Below, in pieces: positions 63,350 through 64,000 of a DNA stretch of 64,000 nucleotides; positions within the stretch are counted from its first letter, which is position 1; each line of letters opens with the position of its first letter. The DNA is from Corynebacterium sp. zg-331 (lineage in GTDB: Bacteria > Actinomycetota > Actinomycetes > Mycobacteriales > Mycobacteriaceae). The stretch is from assembly GCF_014267345.1 (NCBI RefSeq), contig NZ_JACMYD010000002.1, positions 1 to 64,000 on the forward strand, read 5' to 3'. Under the pieces are notes generated by a model. That model made no database searches. It worked only from the letters and a program-made list of their open reading frames with translations, and was not told where the DNA came from. Both the position numbers and the translations under genes were made by a program.

Positions 63350-64000
63350 CTTCTCGTGCCCTTTTCTCCGCCGTACCCGTGGCCGTGCGCAAGCTCCACC
63401 CGCGCCGCCTCATCGGTGTGCCCGTCCTCTTCCTCGTGGAGGTGGGCGCCGCCTTCACCCTGCTCATCGGGGTGATCCAGCCCCGCTTCTTCACGTTCTT
63501 CCTCTCCGCCTGGCTGTGGGCCACAGTCTTTTTCGGCGTCCTGGCCGAGGCGGTCGCGGAGGGTCGCGGCCAGGCGCAGGCGGCGTCGCTGCGCGGCGCC
63601 CAGGGCCAGCTCACCGCCCGGCGCGTGGAGCCCGACACGCCCCTCGACGCCCCCGTGGTACAGGCCAGCACGAGCGCCCAGGCCCTGCGCCGGGGCGATC
63701 ACGTGCTGGTGCTCGCCGGCGAGGTCATTCCCGCCGACGGCGACGTCGTGGCCGGGAGCGCCAGCGTGGACGAATCCGCGATCACGGGGGAATCGGCCCC
63801 GGTGATCCGGGAGGCCGGGGGCGATCGCTGCGCGGTCACCGGGGGCACGACGGTGCTTTCGGATCGCATCATCGTGCGCATCAGCAACGAGCCGGGCCAG
63901 GGCTTCATGGATCGCATGATCGGCCTGGTGGAGGGCTCGCGGCGGCACAAGACCCCCAACGAATTGGCGCTGAACACGCTGCTGACGGTGCTGACCGTCA
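63346..64000 (+). CDS. kdpB: Potassium-transporting ATPase subunit KdpB, partial
   Basis: First 218 codons of the P-type ATPase subunit; cut by the window edge. Two N-terminal helices, then the actuator domain with SVDESAITGESAPVIRE (TGES dephosphorylation motif). The DKTGT phosphorylation site is beyond the edge. Confidence 0.95.
   Translation, partial: MTSRALFSAVPVAVRKLHPRRLIGVPVLFLVEVGAAFTLLIGVIQPRFFTFFLSAWLWATVFFGVLAEAVAEGRGQAQAASLRGAQGQLTARRVEPDTPLDAPVVQASTSAQALRRGDHVLVLAGEVIPADGDVVAGSASVDESAITGESAPVIREAGGDRCAVTGGTTVLSDRIIVRISNEPGQGFMDRMIGLVEGSRRHKTPNELALNTLLTVLTV

Overview
The window looks like a chromosomal segment of a high-GC Corynebacterium. Evidence for this: a heme-uptake locus of the htaA-hmuTUV type found in corynebacteria; a purSQL / purC-purB-purD arrangement next to a two-component system and a pyruvate:quinone oxidoreductase, as I recall it from C. 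glutamicum; and many genes whose start codon lies 6-8 nt after a TANNNT hexamer, as expected for leaderless actinobacterial mRNAs. No rRNA, tRNA, IS element, prophage or CRISPR array was seen.

Layout. (1) 1-5545, minus: the N-terminal 1848 codons of a very large secreted repeat protein running off the left edge, including two perfect 468-bp tandem repeats. (2) 5970-21869: an iron/siderophore block. It holds an unusual NRPS (C-A-T-E-C-T-TE, one adenylation domain short), a free-standing adenylation enzyme, an MbtG-like lysine N-hydroxylase, an MbtK-like N-acyltransferase, a siderophore-interacting flavoprotein fused to a methyltransferase-like domain, and a lipoprotein/two-permease/ATPase ferric-siderophore importer. 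Three 19-bp DtxR-like iron boxes sit at its promoters. Together these genes should make a hydroxamate siderophore, import its iron complex and reduce it. (3) 21887-37866: purine genes (purSQL, purC, purB, purD), a DUF2334 protein, a dicarboxylate symporter, oligopeptidase B, a RhuM-Fic/DOC protein, the p-aminobenzoate genes pabAB-pabC, a MarR regulator and a HIT protein. (4) 37866-50471: lipase-like hydrolase, PhoRS-type two-component system, class III aminotransferase, TipA-type MerR regulator, a small gene with a structured leader, ornithine cyclodeaminase-like enzyme, pyruvate:quinone oxidoreductase, DHA2 efflux pump and two tandem PepC cysteine peptidases. (5) 50472-52404: a gene-poor stretch and a hipBA toxin-antitoxin pair whose hipA carries a frameshift. 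(6) 52430-57783: heme import operon htaA-hmuT-hmuU-hmuV, with a three-domain HtaA. (7) 58030-64000: two tandem GT87-like membrane mannosyltransferases, a DUF1304 protein, a 37-codon peptide gene with its own ribosome site and terminator, and the start of the kdp potassium-ATPase operon with an extra 28-codon first ORF; kdpB is cut by the right edge.

The most novel part is the siderophore cluster: its domain inventory does not match any simple colinear assembly line and resembles a compact, mycobactin-derived system without the salicylate/oxazoline half. Next are the two small genes (43163-43303 and 61250-61363), the kdp leader ORF, the frameshifted hipA and the recently duplicated surface-protein repeats. 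All functions are inferred from reading the sequence; no database searches were run.
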